From: Gordonia crocea
Lineage (GTDB): Bacteria > Actinomycetota > Actinomycetes > Mycobacteriales > Mycobacteriaceae
NCBI RefSeq assembly: GCF_009932435.1
Contig: NZ_BJOU01000001.1
Coordinates: 992,001 to 1,056,000 of the forward strand
Reading direction: 5' to 3'
Length of the DNA stretch: 64,000 nt
Part shown: positions 35,590 through 44,319 of the stretch, piece by piece
Position numbering within the stretch: the stretch's first letter is position 1
Layout of the letters: each line of letters starts with the position of its first letter
Made by a program: the position numbers and the translations under genes
The notes under the pieces: generated by a model
The model's input: only the letters and a program-made list of their open reading frames with translations
The model's database searches: none
Told to the model about the DNA's origin: nothing

Positions 35590-36399
35590 GTGGTGGTCGT
35601 GACCCGAACCCAGCCGCCGTCGCGCGCCGTGCAGATCAAGGTCATCGGCGTGGGCCCGGGCAACCCGCGCCAGATCACCCTCGAGGCCGTCGAGGAACTC
35701 GGTGGTCTCGACGCGGTGGTCCTGCTCGACAAGGGGGAGTCGACCGAATCCATGCGCCGGCTGCGCACCGGGTTGGTGGACCGCTACGCCCCGACGGCGC
35801 AGGTCCTCGTCGTCGCCGATCCGCCGCGGGACCGCCGGCCCGCCGACTACCCGCGCGAGGTGGCCCGGTGGCATGCGGCCCGGGTCGAGGCAATCGCCGC
35901 GGCGATCGCGGACCTCCCCGACGGCAGCCGGGTCGGCTTCCTCGTCTGGGGCGACCCCTCTCTCTACGACAGCACGCTGCGCGTGGTCGACGGTCTCGCC
36001 GGTTTGCCGGGTTGGACGGTCGACCTCGTCGTCGTCCCCGGGGTCACGAGCGCCTCGGCCCTGACCGCCGCGCACCGGATCACCGCCAACCGGGTGGGCG
36101 AGCCGATCCACATCACCACCGGTCGGCGACTCGCCTCGACACCGGACGGGGCGGCCGGCAATCAAATCGTGATGCTCGACGGGACGGAGGCGTTCCGCGC
36201 CGCCGCCCGTCCCGGTGACGAGATCTACTGGGGGGCCAACCTCGGTACCGCCGACGAGGTGCTCATCGCCGGACCGGTCGAGCAGGTGGCCGACGACATC
36301 GGTGCCGCGCGCGACGAACTGAAACGACGGGTCGGTTGGGTCATGGACATCTACCTGCTCCGCTCGTCCCGCTCACCAGACGGCGTCCAGGGCGGCTAA
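35590..36399 (+). CDS. cobF: Precorrin-6A synthase (deacetylating) CobF
   Basis: A 269-residue SAM-dependent tetrapyrrole methylase. CobF methylates C-1 and removes acetate in the aerobic cobalamin pathway, turning precorrin-5 into precorrin-6A. Conserved parts are IKVIGVGPGNPRQITLEAVEEL (SAM site), VVLLDKGESTESMRRLR, GFLVWGDPSLYDSTLRVVDGL and VVPGVTSASALTAAHRI. The GTG at 35590 is preceded by GGAGGGGAG; alternative GTGs at 35593 and 35599 are equally in frame. No other cob gene is in the window, so cobF is isolated. Its 3' end overlaps the convergent cysQ by 27 nt. Confidence 0.87.
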   Translation: MVVVTRTQPPSRAVQIKVIGVGPGNPRQITLEAVEELGGLDAVVLLDKGESTESMRRLRTGLVDRYAPTAQVLVVADPPRDRRPADYPREVARWHAARVEAIAAAIADLPDGSRVGFLVWGDPSLYDSTLRVVDGLAGLPGWTVDLVVVPGVTSASALTAAHRITANRVGEPIHITTGRRLASTPDGAAGNQIVMLDGTEAFRAAARPGDEIYWGANLGTADEVLIAGPVEQVADDIGAARDELKRRVGWVMDIYLLRSSRSPDGVQGG

Positions 36400-37134
36400 C
36401 ACGTCGTCGGCGATCTCGCGGCGGCAGATCACAAAGTCCGGCATGTACGGAACCCGTTGGTTGTAGCGGATCTCCGAGCCGTCGAGTCGGCTGCAGTGCA
36501 GTCCGGCAGCCTCGCAGACGCCGACCGGTGCGCAGTTGTCCCACTCGTACTGTCCGCCCGAGTGGACATAGGCGTCGACGTCGCCGCGGACTACCGCCAT
36601 CGCCTTCGCGCCGGCGGACCCGATCGAGACGCGTTGCAGGCCAAGCTGATTGGCGACATGGGCCGACTCGTAGCTGCCGCCGAACCGCGACACCGCGATC
36701 CGGCCGGTAAGCGGTCCGCCGACGGTGTCGACCTCATCGGAGCGGTACAACTCGCCGCGGGCGGGGATGGACACGGCAGCCGCCGTGGGCCGCCCGCCCT
36801 CGGTCAGCGCGACGTGCACCGCCCAGTCTGCCGTGCCGTAGGAGAACTCGCTCGTCCCGTCCAGCGGGTCGATGATCCAGACCCGCTCGGCCGTGGACCG
36901 GTCACCGACATCCTCGGCCTCCTCGGAGAGGACGGCGTCGCGCGGGCGACGGCGGCGCAGTACCGCGCCGATCCACGCCTGCGCCAGCTGATCCCCGGCG
37001 TCGCCGATCAGCCGACCGTCGAGCAGCCCGCCGTGGCGGACCCCGAGGAGCAGTCGTCCCGCGCCCTCGGCGATCTGCGCGGCCAACTCGTCGTCGGACA
37101 GCCTCGAACCCGATGGCGCAGGTATGGAACTCAC
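36373..37134 (-). CDS. cysQ: 3'-phosphoadenosine 5'-phosphate phosphatase / inositol monophosphatase family (CysQ)
   Basis: A 253-residue Mg2+-dependent, Li+-sensitive phosphatase related to M. tuberculosis CysQ (Rv2131c), which removes the 3'-phosphate of PAP(S) in sulfate assimilation and can act on inositol phosphates and fructose-1,6-bisphosphate. The metal site is visible: Glu71-Glu72 in VLSEEAEDV, Asp89, Asp92 and Gly93-Thr94 in IIDPLDGTSEF, and a C-terminal Asp in GGQYEWDNCAPVGV. SIGSAGAKAMAV is also typical. I chose GTG 37134, preceded by GGAGAG at close spacing. It is divergent from the Fpg-like gene. Several inositol-phosphatase-family functions remain possible. Confidence 0.85.
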   Translation of the reverse strand: MSSIPAPSGSRLSDDELAAQIAEGAGRLLLGVRHGGLLDGRLIGDAGDQLAQAWIGAVLRRRRPRDAVLSEEAEDVGDRSTAERVWIIDPLDGTSEFSYGTADWAVHVALTEGGRPTAAAVSIPARGELYRSDEVDTVGGPLTGRIAVSRFGGSYESAHVANQLGLQRVSIGSAGAKAMAVVRGDVDAYVHSGGQYEWDNCAPVGVCEAAGLHCSRLDGSEIRYNQRVPYMPDFVICRREIADDVLAALDAVW

Positions 37135-37159
37135 CTCTCCACTAGAGCACACTGGATCC

Positions 37160-38038
37160 ATGCCCGAGCTTCCCGAGGTCACCGCGATAGCGAACTTCCT
37201 CGACGAGCGCGCCGCCGGGCTGCCCATCCGTCGGGTCGACGTCGCCTCGCTGGCCGTCCTCAAAACCGCCGATCCGCCCTACACCGCGCTGGCCGGCCGC
37301 ATCGTCAGCACCGTCGGCCGGATCGGGAAGTACCTGGTCATCACAACCGGCGCCGACGACGACGAACCGCTGTACCTGGTGATCCACCTGTCCCGGGCGG
37401 GATGGGTCCGCTGGAGTGCGAACCTGTCGCCGACACCGCCCCGCCCGGGCGGCAAGGGGCCGATTGCGCTCCGGGTCCACTGCGGGCTGCCGGGGGAGGG
37501 GTTCGACGTCACCGAAGCCGGCACCCAGAAGCGGTTGGCGGTGTGGCTCGTGACCGATCCCGAGCAGGTTCCGCGGATCGCGGGCCTCGGGCCCGACGTG
37601 CTCTCGCTGAGCCGAGAGTCGCTGGCGCAGATCCTCGCGGGGAGTTCGGCGCGGATCAAGAACCTACTGACCGATCAGCGGGTGATCGCCGGTGTGGGCA
37701 ACGCCTATTCCGACGAGATCCTGCACCGGGCGCGACTGTCCCCGTTCGCCACCGCCAAACACTTGTCCGACGCGCAGATCGACGCGCTGTACGAGGCCAC
37801 CGGTGGGATCCTGCGTGAGGCGATCAACCGCCTGGAGGGGCCCGGCGGCGTGTCGACGATGAAAGCCGAGAAGCGCTCCGGGTTGCAGATCCACGGGCGC
37901 ACCGGACTCCCGTGCCCGGTCTGCGGTGACACCGTCGCGGAGGTGTCCTTTTCTGACCGTTCGTTCCAGTACTGCCCGACCTGCCAGACCGGTGGTCGCA
38001 AGCTGGCCGATCGCCGGATGTCCCGCCTGCTGAAGTGA
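37160..38038 (+). CDS. Fpg/Nei family DNA glycosylase
   Basis: A 292-residue bifunctional DNA glycosylase/AP lyase of the formamidopyrimidine/endonuclease VIII superfamily. The N-terminus MPELPEVTAI supplies the catalytic Pro2 and Glu3, and the Lys of GRIGKYLVI is the conserved strand-contact lysine. The helix-two-turn-helix is NLLTDQRVIAGVGNAYSDEILHRARLSPF. The C-terminal zinc finger is CPVC...CPTC, with the conserved Gln/Arg region after it. M. tuberculosis has a shortened homologue at the equivalent place (Rv0944, ~158 aa from memory); here the gene is full length. The start ATG lies 25 nt from the divergent cysQ start. Confidence 0.9.
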   Translation: MPELPEVTAIANFLDERAAGLPIRRVDVASLAVLKTADPPYTALAGRIVSTVGRIGKYLVITTGADDDEPLYLVIHLSRAGWVRWSANLSPTPPRPGGKGPIALRVHCGLPGEGFDVTEAGTQKRLAVWLVTDPEQVPRIAGLGPDVLSLSRESLAQILAGSSARIKNLLTDQRVIAGVGNAYSDEILHRARLSPFATAKHLSDAQIDALYEATGGILREAINRLEGPGGVSTMKAEKRSGLQIHGRTGLPCPVCGDTVAEVSFSDRSFQYCPTCQTGGRKLADRRMSRLLK

Positions 38039-38053
38039 CCTAGGCTGGACCCC

Positions 38054-38797
38054 GTGACTACGCGCGAGAAGATTCTGATCACCGGTGCCAGCTCCGGGCT
38101 GGGCGAGGGCATGGCCCGCGAGTTCGCCAAGCGGGGCCGCAGCCTGGGGTTGTGTGCCCGACGACTCGACCGCTTGACCGCTTTGGCGGCCGAGCTGCGG
38201 CCCGATGCGGCGCAGATCGAGGTCGCCGAACTGGACGTGACCGACTTCGACTCGATCCCCGGTGTTTTCGGCGCGCTGCGCGACCAGCTCGGCGGGCTCG
38301 ACCGGGTGATCGTCAACGCGGGCCTGGGCAAAGGCGCGCCGATCGGGACCGGCAAGGCCCGGGCGAACCTGGAGACGGTGCAGACGAACCTGACCGGTGC
38401 GCTCGCCCAGGCGGAGGCGGCGCTGGAGATCTTCCGCGAGCAGGGTGCCGGGCACCTCGTCCTGATCAGCTCGGTAAGCGCCAACCGGGGCCTGCCGAAG
38501 GCGCAGGCCGCCTATGCCGCCTCCAAGGCCGGGGTGACCGCGCTGGGACAGGGGTTGCAGGCCGAGTTCGCCGGCAAGCCGATCCAGATCACCGTGATCG
38601 AGCCGGGGTACATCGAGACCGACATCAACCGCGGTGTGAAGACCCGGCTCATGGCCAAGACCGAGGACGGGGTGGCGGCCATGGTGGCGGCCATCGAGGC
38701 GGAGAAGGCCCACGCGGCGGTACCGCGTTGGCCCTGGGAGCCGCTCGCCGCGGCGATGCGCTACCTGCCCGAGCCGGTCTCGCGCCGCATGGTCTGA
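38054..38797 (+). CDS. Short-chain dehydrogenase/reductase (Rv0945-like)
   Basis: A 247-residue NAD(P)H-dependent oxidoreductase. The Rossmann motif TGASSGLG is at residues 10-17, Asn-Ala-Gly in VIVNAGLGKG, and the catalytic Ser in LISSVSANRG and YAASKAG follow. The PGYIETDI segment closes the cofactor site. CARRLDRL after beta-2 suggests preference for NADPH. The C-terminal WPWEPLAAAMRYLPEPVSRRM is hydrophobic. The substrate is unknown. GTG 38054 lies 7 nt after TAGGCT (38041-38046), so the message is probably leaderless although fpg ends only 15 nt upstream. The gene order matches Rv0944-Rv0945. Confidence 0.87.
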   Translation: MTTREKILITGASSGLGEGMAREFAKRGRSLGLCARRLDRLTALAAELRPDAAQIEVAELDVTDFDSIPGVFGALRDQLGGLDRVIVNAGLGKGAPIGTGKARANLETVQTNLTGALAQAEAALEIFREQGAGHLVLISSVSANRGLPKAQAAYAASKAGVTALGQGLQAEFAGKPIQITVIEPGYIETDINRGVKTRLMAKTEDGVAAMVAAIEAEKAHAAVPRWPWEPLAAAMRYLPEPVSRRMV

Positions 38798-39420
38798 CTG
38801 GTCGGCGGCGTTCCGTCGCCGGTCCAGACGATCGGGTTGCGCTTGAAGTCGAGCGCCGGGTCGCCGGCGGTGTCGGCCCAGTAGATGCCGGCGCGCACCG
38901 TTTGGCCCTTGTCGACGACGGTGATCAGACAGGTCGCATACGATTCGCCGCGCTTCATCAGCCGGGGTGGGGTCCGGGTGACACAGTCGGGGACCTCGGC
39001 GGTGGACCGGATGGTCAGCGCCGCGGTCACGCCGTCGGCGCTACCGGCGAAGCCGATGACGTCGGGTGCCGGAGCGGGCTTGTCGGCCAGCGACATCACC
39101 GTGAGGTGCAGGAAGTAGCCGCTGCCGTCCTTGGTGATCGAATCGGGCAGCCGTCCGGCGCGGCGGATCCCGGTCACGGTGTAGGCGGCCAGCTGGTGGG
39201 GGTGGAAGGTGGTGGCCGGCAGTAGTGCCGTCTGGCCGAAGCGCAATTGGCGGCCGGGCTGGGTGCGGGTGGTCGTATCGGCGGGGATGCTCAACGACGC
39301 CGAGGTGGGCACCTCGGGTCCCGGTGCGTCGGGGTCGCCGGTCGAGCAGGCGCCGACCGTCCCCGCGGCGGCGAGGACGGCGGCGAGCGCGACGGTCACG
39401 GGTACCCCGCGGCGCGTCAT
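38761..39420 (-). CDS. Putative lipoprotein of unknown function
   Basis: A 219-residue exported protein. The signal sequence [25 protein letters not shown] ends in a lipobox (VGAC, Cys25), so it should be lipid-anchored outside the membrane. The mature part is a probable beta-sandwich of the kind seen in DUF4352-type or telomeric-repeat-binding-like extracellular proteins (FGQTALLP, YTVTGIRR, FLHLTVMSLADKPA), with a Cys pair (PDCVTR, YATCLI). No enzyme motif is seen. Its ATG shares a base with the pgi stop (TGATG), so it is coupled to pgi. The 3' end overlaps the convergent SDR gene by 37 nt. Confidence 0.72.
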   Translation of the reverse strand: MTRRGVPVTVALAAVLAAAGTVGACSTGDPDAPGPEVPTSASLSIPADTTTRTQPGRQLRFGQTALLPATTFHPHQLAAYTVTGIRRAGRLPDSITKDGSGYFLHLTVMSLADKPAPAPDVIGFAGSADGVTAALTIRSTAEVPDCVTRTPPRLMKRGESYATCLITVVDKGQTVRAGIYWADTAGDPALDFKRNPIVWTGDGTPPTSQTMRRETGSGR

Positions 39421-41066
39421 CAGGACTCCCGTCCCGTCTGGCCGCGATACCAGTGCACGAGGGCATCGGTGGAGGAGTCGCCGAGCGGTCCAGGCGGGTC
39501 GGCGGCGGCAATGGAGTCGAGCAGTTCGAGGGCCTGCTTCTTGCCGAGTTCGACACCCCATTGGTCGAAGGAGTCGATGTCCCACACCGCCCCCTCGACG
39601 AACACCTGGTGCTCGTAGAGCGCGATCAGTTGGCCGAGTGTCCCGGGGGTCAGCTTGGGCGCGAAGATCGTCGTCGAAGGCCGGTTGCCGGGCATCACCT
39701 TGTGCCCGACGAGTTCCGGGGCCACGCCTTCCCCGGCCACCTCTTCGGCCGTCTTCCCGAAGGCCAACACCTTGGTCTGGGCGAGCAGGTTGGCGATCAG
39801 CAGGTCGTGCATGGACGTCCCGTTTTCGGTGAGGACGTCGCGGAACGGCTCGGCAAAGCCGATGAAGTCGGCCGGGATCATCCGGGTGCCCTGATGGAGC
39901 AACTGGAAGAACGCGTGCTGACCGTTGGTCCCCGGCTCGCCCCACCACACCTGTCCGGTGTCGCAGGAGACCGGTCGCCCGTCGCGGGTCACCGACTTGC
40001 CGTTGGACTCCATCGACAGCTGCTGCAGATAGGCGGTGAACCGGGCCAGGTCGTTCGAATACGGCAGGACGGCGCGGTTGCCGGCGTCGAAGAAGTTGTC
40101 GTACCAGACCGAGAGCAGCCCGAGCAGCACCGGTGCGTTGCGCTCCAGCGGCGCGGTGGCGAAATGCTCGTCGATCGCGGCGAATCCGCCGAGGAACTCG
40201 TCGAATCCGGCCTTGCCGATCGCCAGCATGACCGACAGCCCGATCGCCGAATCCACCGAGTACCGGCCGCCGACCCAGTCCCAGAACTCGAACATGTTCG
40301 AGGTGTCGATGCCGAATCCGGTGACTGCCTCGGCATTCGTGCTGACCGCGACGAAATGACGGGCCACCGCCTCGTCGTCGCCGAGGGCATCGACCAGCCA
40401 GCGCCGCGCCGCCCGAGCATTGGACAGGGTCTCCAGGGTCGTGAAGGTTTTGGATGAGACGACGAAGAGTGTCGTCGCGGGGTTCACCGCGTCGAGGGTG
40501 GCGAGCAGATCGGCGGGGTCGACATTGGACACGAAGTGGGTGCGCGGACCGTCGTGGAAGTCGCGCAGGGCACCGCAGACCATGGCCGGGCCGAGGTCGG
40601 AGCCGCCGATCCCGATGTTGACGACGTCGGTGATTGGCTTGCCGGTGAAACCCAGCCACCGGCCGGCGCGGATGTCATCGGTGAATCGGCCCATCGCGTC
40701 GAGGACGCGGTGCACGTCGGCGACGACGTTCTCGCCGTCGACGAGCAGGCTTGCCGAGGCCGGGAGCCGCAGCGCGGTGTGCAGAACCGCGCGGTCTTCG
40801 GAGGTGTTGATGTGCTCGCCGGCGAACATCGCGTCGCGACGGTCCTCCACACCCACCTCGCGCGCGAGACTGAGCAACAGCTCCAGCGTCTGGCGCGTGA
40901 CACGGTTCTTGGAGTAGTCGATACGCAGGTCACCGGCTTGCACGACCAGGTCGTGGCCGCGCTCGGGATCGAGGGTGAACAGTTCGCGCAGGGTCGTGGC
41001 AAACACGTGCGGCTGGTGGGCCGCGAGCGCGTGCCACGACTCGGTTGCGGTCACATCGTCGCTCAT
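39420..41066 (-). CDS. pgi: Glucose-6-phosphate isomerase
   Basis: A 548-residue Pgi that interconverts glucose-6-phosphate and fructose-6-phosphate. It corresponds to Rv0946c. Both family signatures are present: [13 protein letters not shown] in the N-terminal half and the second block containing the catalytic Glu and His, [31 protein letters not shown] and the C-terminal [13 protein letters not shown] are also normal. ATG 41066 lies 6 nt after TAGGGT (41073-41078, minus strand), so translation is probably leaderless. A lipoprotein gene follows in an overlapping TGATG. Confidence 0.95.
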   Translation of the reverse strand: MSDDVTATESWHALAAHQPHVFATTLRELFTLDPERGHDLVVQAGDLRIDYSKNRVTRQTLELLLSLAREVGVEDRRDAMFAGEHINTSEDRAVLHTALRLPASASLLVDGENVVADVHRVLDAMGRFTDDIRAGRWLGFTGKPITDVVNIGIGGSDLGPAMVCGALRDFHDGPRTHFVSNVDPADLLATLDAVNPATTLFVVSSKTFTTLETLSNARAARRWLVDALGDDEAVARHFVAVSTNAEAVTGFGIDTSNMFEFWDWVGGRYSVDSAIGLSVMLAIGKAGFDEFLGGFAAIDEHFATAPLERNAPVLLGLLSVWYDNFFDAGNRAVLPYSNDLARFTAYLQQLSMESNGKSVTRDGRPVSCDTGQVWWGEPGTNGQHAFFQLLHQGTRMIPADFIGFAEPFRDVLTENGTSMHDLLIANLLAQTKVLAFGKTAEEVAGEGVAPELVGHKVMPGNRPSTTIFAPKLTPGTLGQLIALYEHQVFVEGAVWDIDSFDQWGVELGKKQALELLDSIAAADPPGPLGDSSTDALVHWYRGQTGRES

Positions 41067-41097
41067 GGGTCCACCCTATGGGGTCAGCGGCCCGCGG

Positions 41098-41406
41098 TCA
41101 CCGTCCCAGCGGTCCGCGGCCGAGCCGCAGGAGCAGCATCGCCAGGGTGTGGCCCTCCTGGCCGAGGTCGGCGAAGCGGTCGAGGACCTTCACCTCGCGG
41201 CTGTGGACCAGGCGTGGACCGCCCGACGCCATCCGCGCGGCGCCGATCTTTTTCGACACCGCCGACCGTCGTTTGATGGCGGCCAGGATGATCGCGTCGA
41301 GCCGGTCGATCTCGCCGCGCAGCGCGTCGATGTCGTCGGGCAGAGCACTCACGTCGTCGGACAGGTCGGCGGAGTCCGGGTCGCGGGGCTGGGATTGGTC
41401 ACTCAC
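41098..41406 (-). CDS. Chorismate mutase (AroQ-delta type)
   Basis: A 102-residue intracellular chorismate mutase equivalent to Rv0948c, which makes prephenate for Phe and Tyr. In mycobacteria it is weak alone and is activated by the DAHP synthase AroG. The three-helix body contains DIDALRGEIDRLDAIILAAIKRRSAVSKKIG and the conserved MASGGPRLVHSREVKVLDRF. The C-terminal tail LLLRLGRGPLGR matches the LLRLGRGRLGH type that contacts DAHP synthase. The start is taken as GTG 41406; the upstream region is shared with the divergent merR gene and its operator. Confidence 0.9.
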   Translation of the reverse strand: MSDQSQPRDPDSADLSDDVSALPDDIDALRGEIDRLDAIILAAIKRRSAVSKKIGAARMASGGPRLVHSREVKVLDRFADLGQEGHTLAMLLLRLGRGPLGR

Positions 41407-41432
41407 CCCGACGATTTTGCCACGGCCGATAT

Positions 41433-41463
41433 TTGCGTTGGAGTGCACTCGAAGTCCTAGCGT
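41433..41463 (+). promoter_or_regulatory. MerR-type promoter/operator (19-nt spacer)
   Basis: A -35 box TTGCGT (41433-41438) and a -10 box TAGCGT (41458-41463) are 19 nt apart, the over-long spacing of MerR-controlled promoters. The spacer holds TTGGAGTGCACTCGAA (41438-41453), a near-perfect palindrome with core GAGTGCACTC. The merR ATG is 7 nt after the -10 box. The operator therefore controls merR itself and the downstream oxidoreductase gene, and may affect the divergent chorismate mutase gene. Confidence 0.72.
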
Positions 41464-41470
41464 GGTTGGT

Positions 41471-41934
41471 ATGTCCGACGACGACCGCGGTCCCGCCCGC
41501 CACCTGTCCATTGCCGACGTGTCCGCCCGGACCGGCCTCACCCGAGACACGCTGCGCTGGTACGAGTCCGAGGGGCTGATCCCAGCGGTTCCCCGCAATT
41601 CGGCGGGCGTGCGCCGGTACGACGACGCCACCATCGCCATGATCGAGCTGCTGGTCCGCCTGCGGCGCACCGGAATGCCGGTCGCCCAGATGCGCGACTT
41701 CGTGACGTTGATGGCGCAGGGGCCCGCACCCACGGCCGCCGGATGCGCCTGCTGGAGAACCATCGAGAGGAGGTCGAGTCCCGTATCAGGGAACTCGTCG
41801 ACGACCTCGACGCCGTCGACCGCAAGATCGCGCACTATCGGCGGCTGATCGACGAAGGGCTCGACTGCACCGAGCGTGCGATCACCGATCCGGACGAACT
41901 CGCGCAGCAGCGGCGCACCGACGACCACCGTTGA
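41471..41934 (+). pseudogene. MerR family regulator, frameshifted
   Basis: The first frame (41471-41740) encodes a MerR DNA-binding domain, HLSIADVSARTGLTRDTLRWYESEGLIP, followed by RRYDDATIAMIELLVRLRRTGMPVAQMRDF. Near 41738 homology jumps to another frame (41743-41934), which supplies the expected dimerisation helix MRLLENHREEVESRIRELV and the tail. One missing base, probably a C in GCCGCC at 41735-41740, would restore a ~155-residue protein. The first frame alone would end at 41848 in unrelated sequence. It may be a true pseudogene or a sequencing error; the intact operator favours recent damage or an error. No metal-binding cysteine pair typical of metal sensors is seen. Confidence 0.75.
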
Positions 41935-42014
41935 GAGGACCGGGTTTCCGTGTATTCGACGATCCTCGGCTCCTCCGGCCGCGAATGAACCAACCCTACG
42001 AAAGGCGCACCACC

Positions 42015-42404
42015 GTGTCCGTGATTCCCGACTCCCACCGCGATCTGCTCGACCGGCCCCTCTACGCCCACCTTGCGACGATCCGGCCCGACGGGACACC
42101 CCAGGTCAACCCCATGTGGTTTGTCTTCGACGGTGAGCTCGTCTACTTCACCAACACGACGGTGCGGCAGAAATACAAGAATGTGACCGCGCATCCGCAG
42201 GTCGCCTTCTCGGTGAACGACCCCGATCAGCCGTATCGCTACCTCGAGGTGCGGGGCCTGGTCGAGCGGATCGACGCCGATCCGGACGGTGCGCTGTTCG
42301 GGGACCTGGCGCAGCGCTACGGCTTGCCGATGGACGGCCCGCCCGGCGATGCGGAGTTCCGCGTCGTCTACGTGGTGCGGCCGACCGCGACCAGTCAGCA
42401 GTAG
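42015..42404 (+). CDS. PPOX-class F420-dependent oxidoreductase (TIGR03618-like)
   Basis: A 129-residue split-barrel flavin/F420-binding protein. The pattern LLDRPLYAHLATIRPDGTPQVNPMWFVFDGE at the N-terminus and KYKNVTAHPQVAFSVNDPDQPYRYLEVRG in the middle is typical of the F420H2-dependent reductases abundant in Mycobacteriales. These reduce quinones, biliverdin or xenobiotics. GTG 42015 has AAAGG at a suitable distance; upstream in-frame ATGs exist but lack one. It lies 80 nt after the frameshifted merR gene in the same direction and is its likely target. Confidence 0.8.
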   Translation: MSVIPDSHRDLLDRPLYAHLATIRPDGTPQVNPMWFVFDGELVYFTNTTVRQKYKNVTAHPQVAFSVNDPDQPYRYLEVRGLVERIDADPDGALFGDLAQRYGLPMDGPPGDAEFRVVYVVRPTATSQQ

Positions 42405-42444
42405 CCCGCCCCCGAACGCCGCTGCGCCCCGTACGATTCGGTGC

Positions 42445-44283
42445 GTGGACGGTGATAATCCCGACCGCCGGATTCTCGGCGGCACTCGAACGATCGCCGG
42501 TGCGGCCGTCGCACTCATCGCGGTGTACGTCGTGGTGCGGATCGTGCTCGCCGCCACCGGCGGCTTCTACTGGGACGACCTGATCCTCATCGGCCGCGCG
42601 TCGACCCACAACGTGTTCGGTTGGGACTATCTCGCCCACAACCACGACGGCCACTTCATGCCGGGTGCGTTCTTCCTCGCCGGACTCGCGACCCTGCTCG
42701 CCCCCACCCAGTGGTGGCCGGCCGCGGTGACCCTCGTGGTGTTGGCGACGGCTGTCGCGGTCGCGGTGTGGCGGATGATCACGATCGTCGCGAGCGGCCG
42801 GCCGCGGTGGGCGCAGGTCGTGGTGCTCGCCTTCTTCCTCTTCACCCCGATGACGGTGCCCTCGTATGTGTGGTGGGCGGCGGGCCTCAACACCCTGCCC
42901 ATGCAGTTCGCGATGGCGTGGTTGGTCGGCGATGCGGTCCTGCTCTGCGCCGGGGTGTCTCATCGCCAGACGCGGATCATCGTGTGGCGCAGCGCGCTGA
43001 TCTACCTCGTGGCCCTCACCTGTTTCGAGAAGGCGCTTTACATCGTGCCGGTGGTCTTCGCCGCGACGGTGCTGTGGTGTCGGTTCGGTGCGCTCGCCCG
43101 GGAGCGGGAATCGTCGGTGCCCGGTCCGTTGGCGGCCGCCTTCGTCGGGGCCAAGCCGCTGTGGCAGGTGCTGGCGCCGCTGACCCTCGTCTGGGCGGTG
43201 GTCTTCCTCTCGGTCACCGGCGGCCAGGGGGCGGCCGGACGGCACAGCATGGTCCAGGCGCTGCATCTGACCTGGCGTTCGGTCAACAACGCCGTGATCC
43301 CGTCGCTGGTCGGCGGTCCGTGGAACTGGGACCGGTGGATTCCGAGCCCGCCGATGGGATTCGCGCCGGTGTGGCAGATCGTCGCGGGATGGGTACTCCT
43401 CGCCGTGGCGGTGGTCGTGATGGTCCGGTTGCGGCGCGGGGCTTGGCCGGTCATCGTCGCGGCCGCCGTCTACGTGGTGGCCGCCCAGTTCCCGGTGATG
43501 TGGAACCGGTCCAGCGCCAACACCGCGCTCGAACTGGCCCAGACGATGCGGTACCTGCCGGATGCGGCGCTGGTGATGACCCTCGGCCTGGCGCTCGTGC
43601 TGGCCTGTCCGCGGCCGGCCGTCGTGCGCCGGAGGCCGGTCCTGCCGATCGCGGCGGCGGTGGTCGTGGTGCTGGTCGCGTCGTCGGGGTGGGGGCTGTG
43701 GAACTTCCAGCGGTCGTGGCGGAACAATCCGACGCCGGACTATCTGGCGACGGCGCGGGCGTCGCTGGCGTCGGATCCCGATCGGATCATGTTCGACCAG
43801 GCCCTGCCGTTGGAGATCCTCACCCCGGTCGCCTATCCGGAGAACCAGATCAGCCACACCTTCGGCCGGATCCGGCCGACGGTGCGGTTCGGTGCGGTCA
43901 CCGACGACCTCAAGGTGCTCGACCAGCGCGGGCGGCTCGTGCCCGGCGGGGTGACGCCGGCCCGGACGTTCGCGGCGGGCCGCGGCAGTTGCACCGATCC
44001 CGAGGTGCGCAGCATCACCCGGATACCGCTGTCCGGGCCGTTGATCGAATGGCGCTGGACGGTCGCCCTCAGCTACTGCGCGAACCGGGATGGGCGGATG
44101 TCGGTCCAATTGGCCGGCGGCGAACCCGTTGTCGTGGACGTGCGGGCGGGCCTGCACGTCGTCTATGTGCAAAGCGTCGGCCGCGGGACGGCGATCGCGC
44201 TGCGCCCGCTGACGGCCGGGCTGCGACTGCACACCGGCGAGGGTCGGGTCGGCGAGGTCGCCGAGGCGGCGCTGCTCAAGTAG
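42445..44283 (+). CDS. Large polytopic membrane protein, GT-C glycosyltransferase-like
   Basis: A 612-residue membrane protein with about ten or eleven helices and a C-terminal soluble domain of ~200 residues. After the first helix (about 15-36) comes GGFYWDDLILIG with Asp44-Asp45. A DD/DE motif in the first outer loop is the hallmark of GT-C enzymes, which use polyprenyl-phosphate sugars. A His-rich loop (AHNHDGHFMPG) follows. The C-terminal part, from about residue 430, looks like a beta-rich domain with two Cys (GSCTDPEV, YCANRDG). It may glycosylate cell-wall polymers or proteins, but I cannot name a family member. GTG 42445 is 7 nt after TACGAT (42432-42437). Confidence 0.68.
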   Translation: MDGDNPDRRILGGTRTIAGAAVALIAVYVVVRIVLAATGGFYWDDLILIGRASTHNVFGWDYLAHNHDGHFMPGAFFLAGLATLLAPTQWWPAAVTLVVLATAVAVAVWRMITIVASGRPRWAQVVVLAFFLFTPMTVPSYVWWAAGLNTLPMQFAMAWLVGDAVLLCAGVSHRQTRIIVWRSALIYLVALTCFEKALYIVPVVFAATVLWCRFGALARERESSVPGPLAAAFVGAKPLWQVLAPLTLVWAVVFLSVTGGQGAAGRHSMVQALHLTWRSVNNAVIPSLVGGPWNWDRWIPSPPMGFAPVWQIVAGWVLLAVAVVVMVRLRRGAWPVIVAAAVYVVAAQFPVMWNRSSANTALELAQTMRYLPDAALVMTLGLALVLACPRPAVVRRRPVLPIAAAVVVVLVASSGWGLWNFQRSWRNNPTPDYLATARASLASDPDRIMFDQALPLEILTPVAYPENQISHTFGRIRPTVRFGAVTDDLKVLDQRGRLVPGGVTPARTFAAGRGSCTDPEVRSITRIPLSGPLIEWRWTVALSYCANRDGRMSVQLAGGEPVVVDVRAGLHVVYVQSVGRGTAIALRPLTAGLRLHTGEGRVGEVAEAALLK

Positions 44284-44319
44284 GGACTGTCCGAGGGGCC
44301 CGGTAACCTGGTCGTCGAG

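Noticed and set aside
38761..40659. A 632-codon minus-strand frame covering the lipoprotein and pgi
   Set aside because: Only the last part, from ATG 39420, is a real gene with a lipobox. The upstream part is pgi read in the wrong frame.
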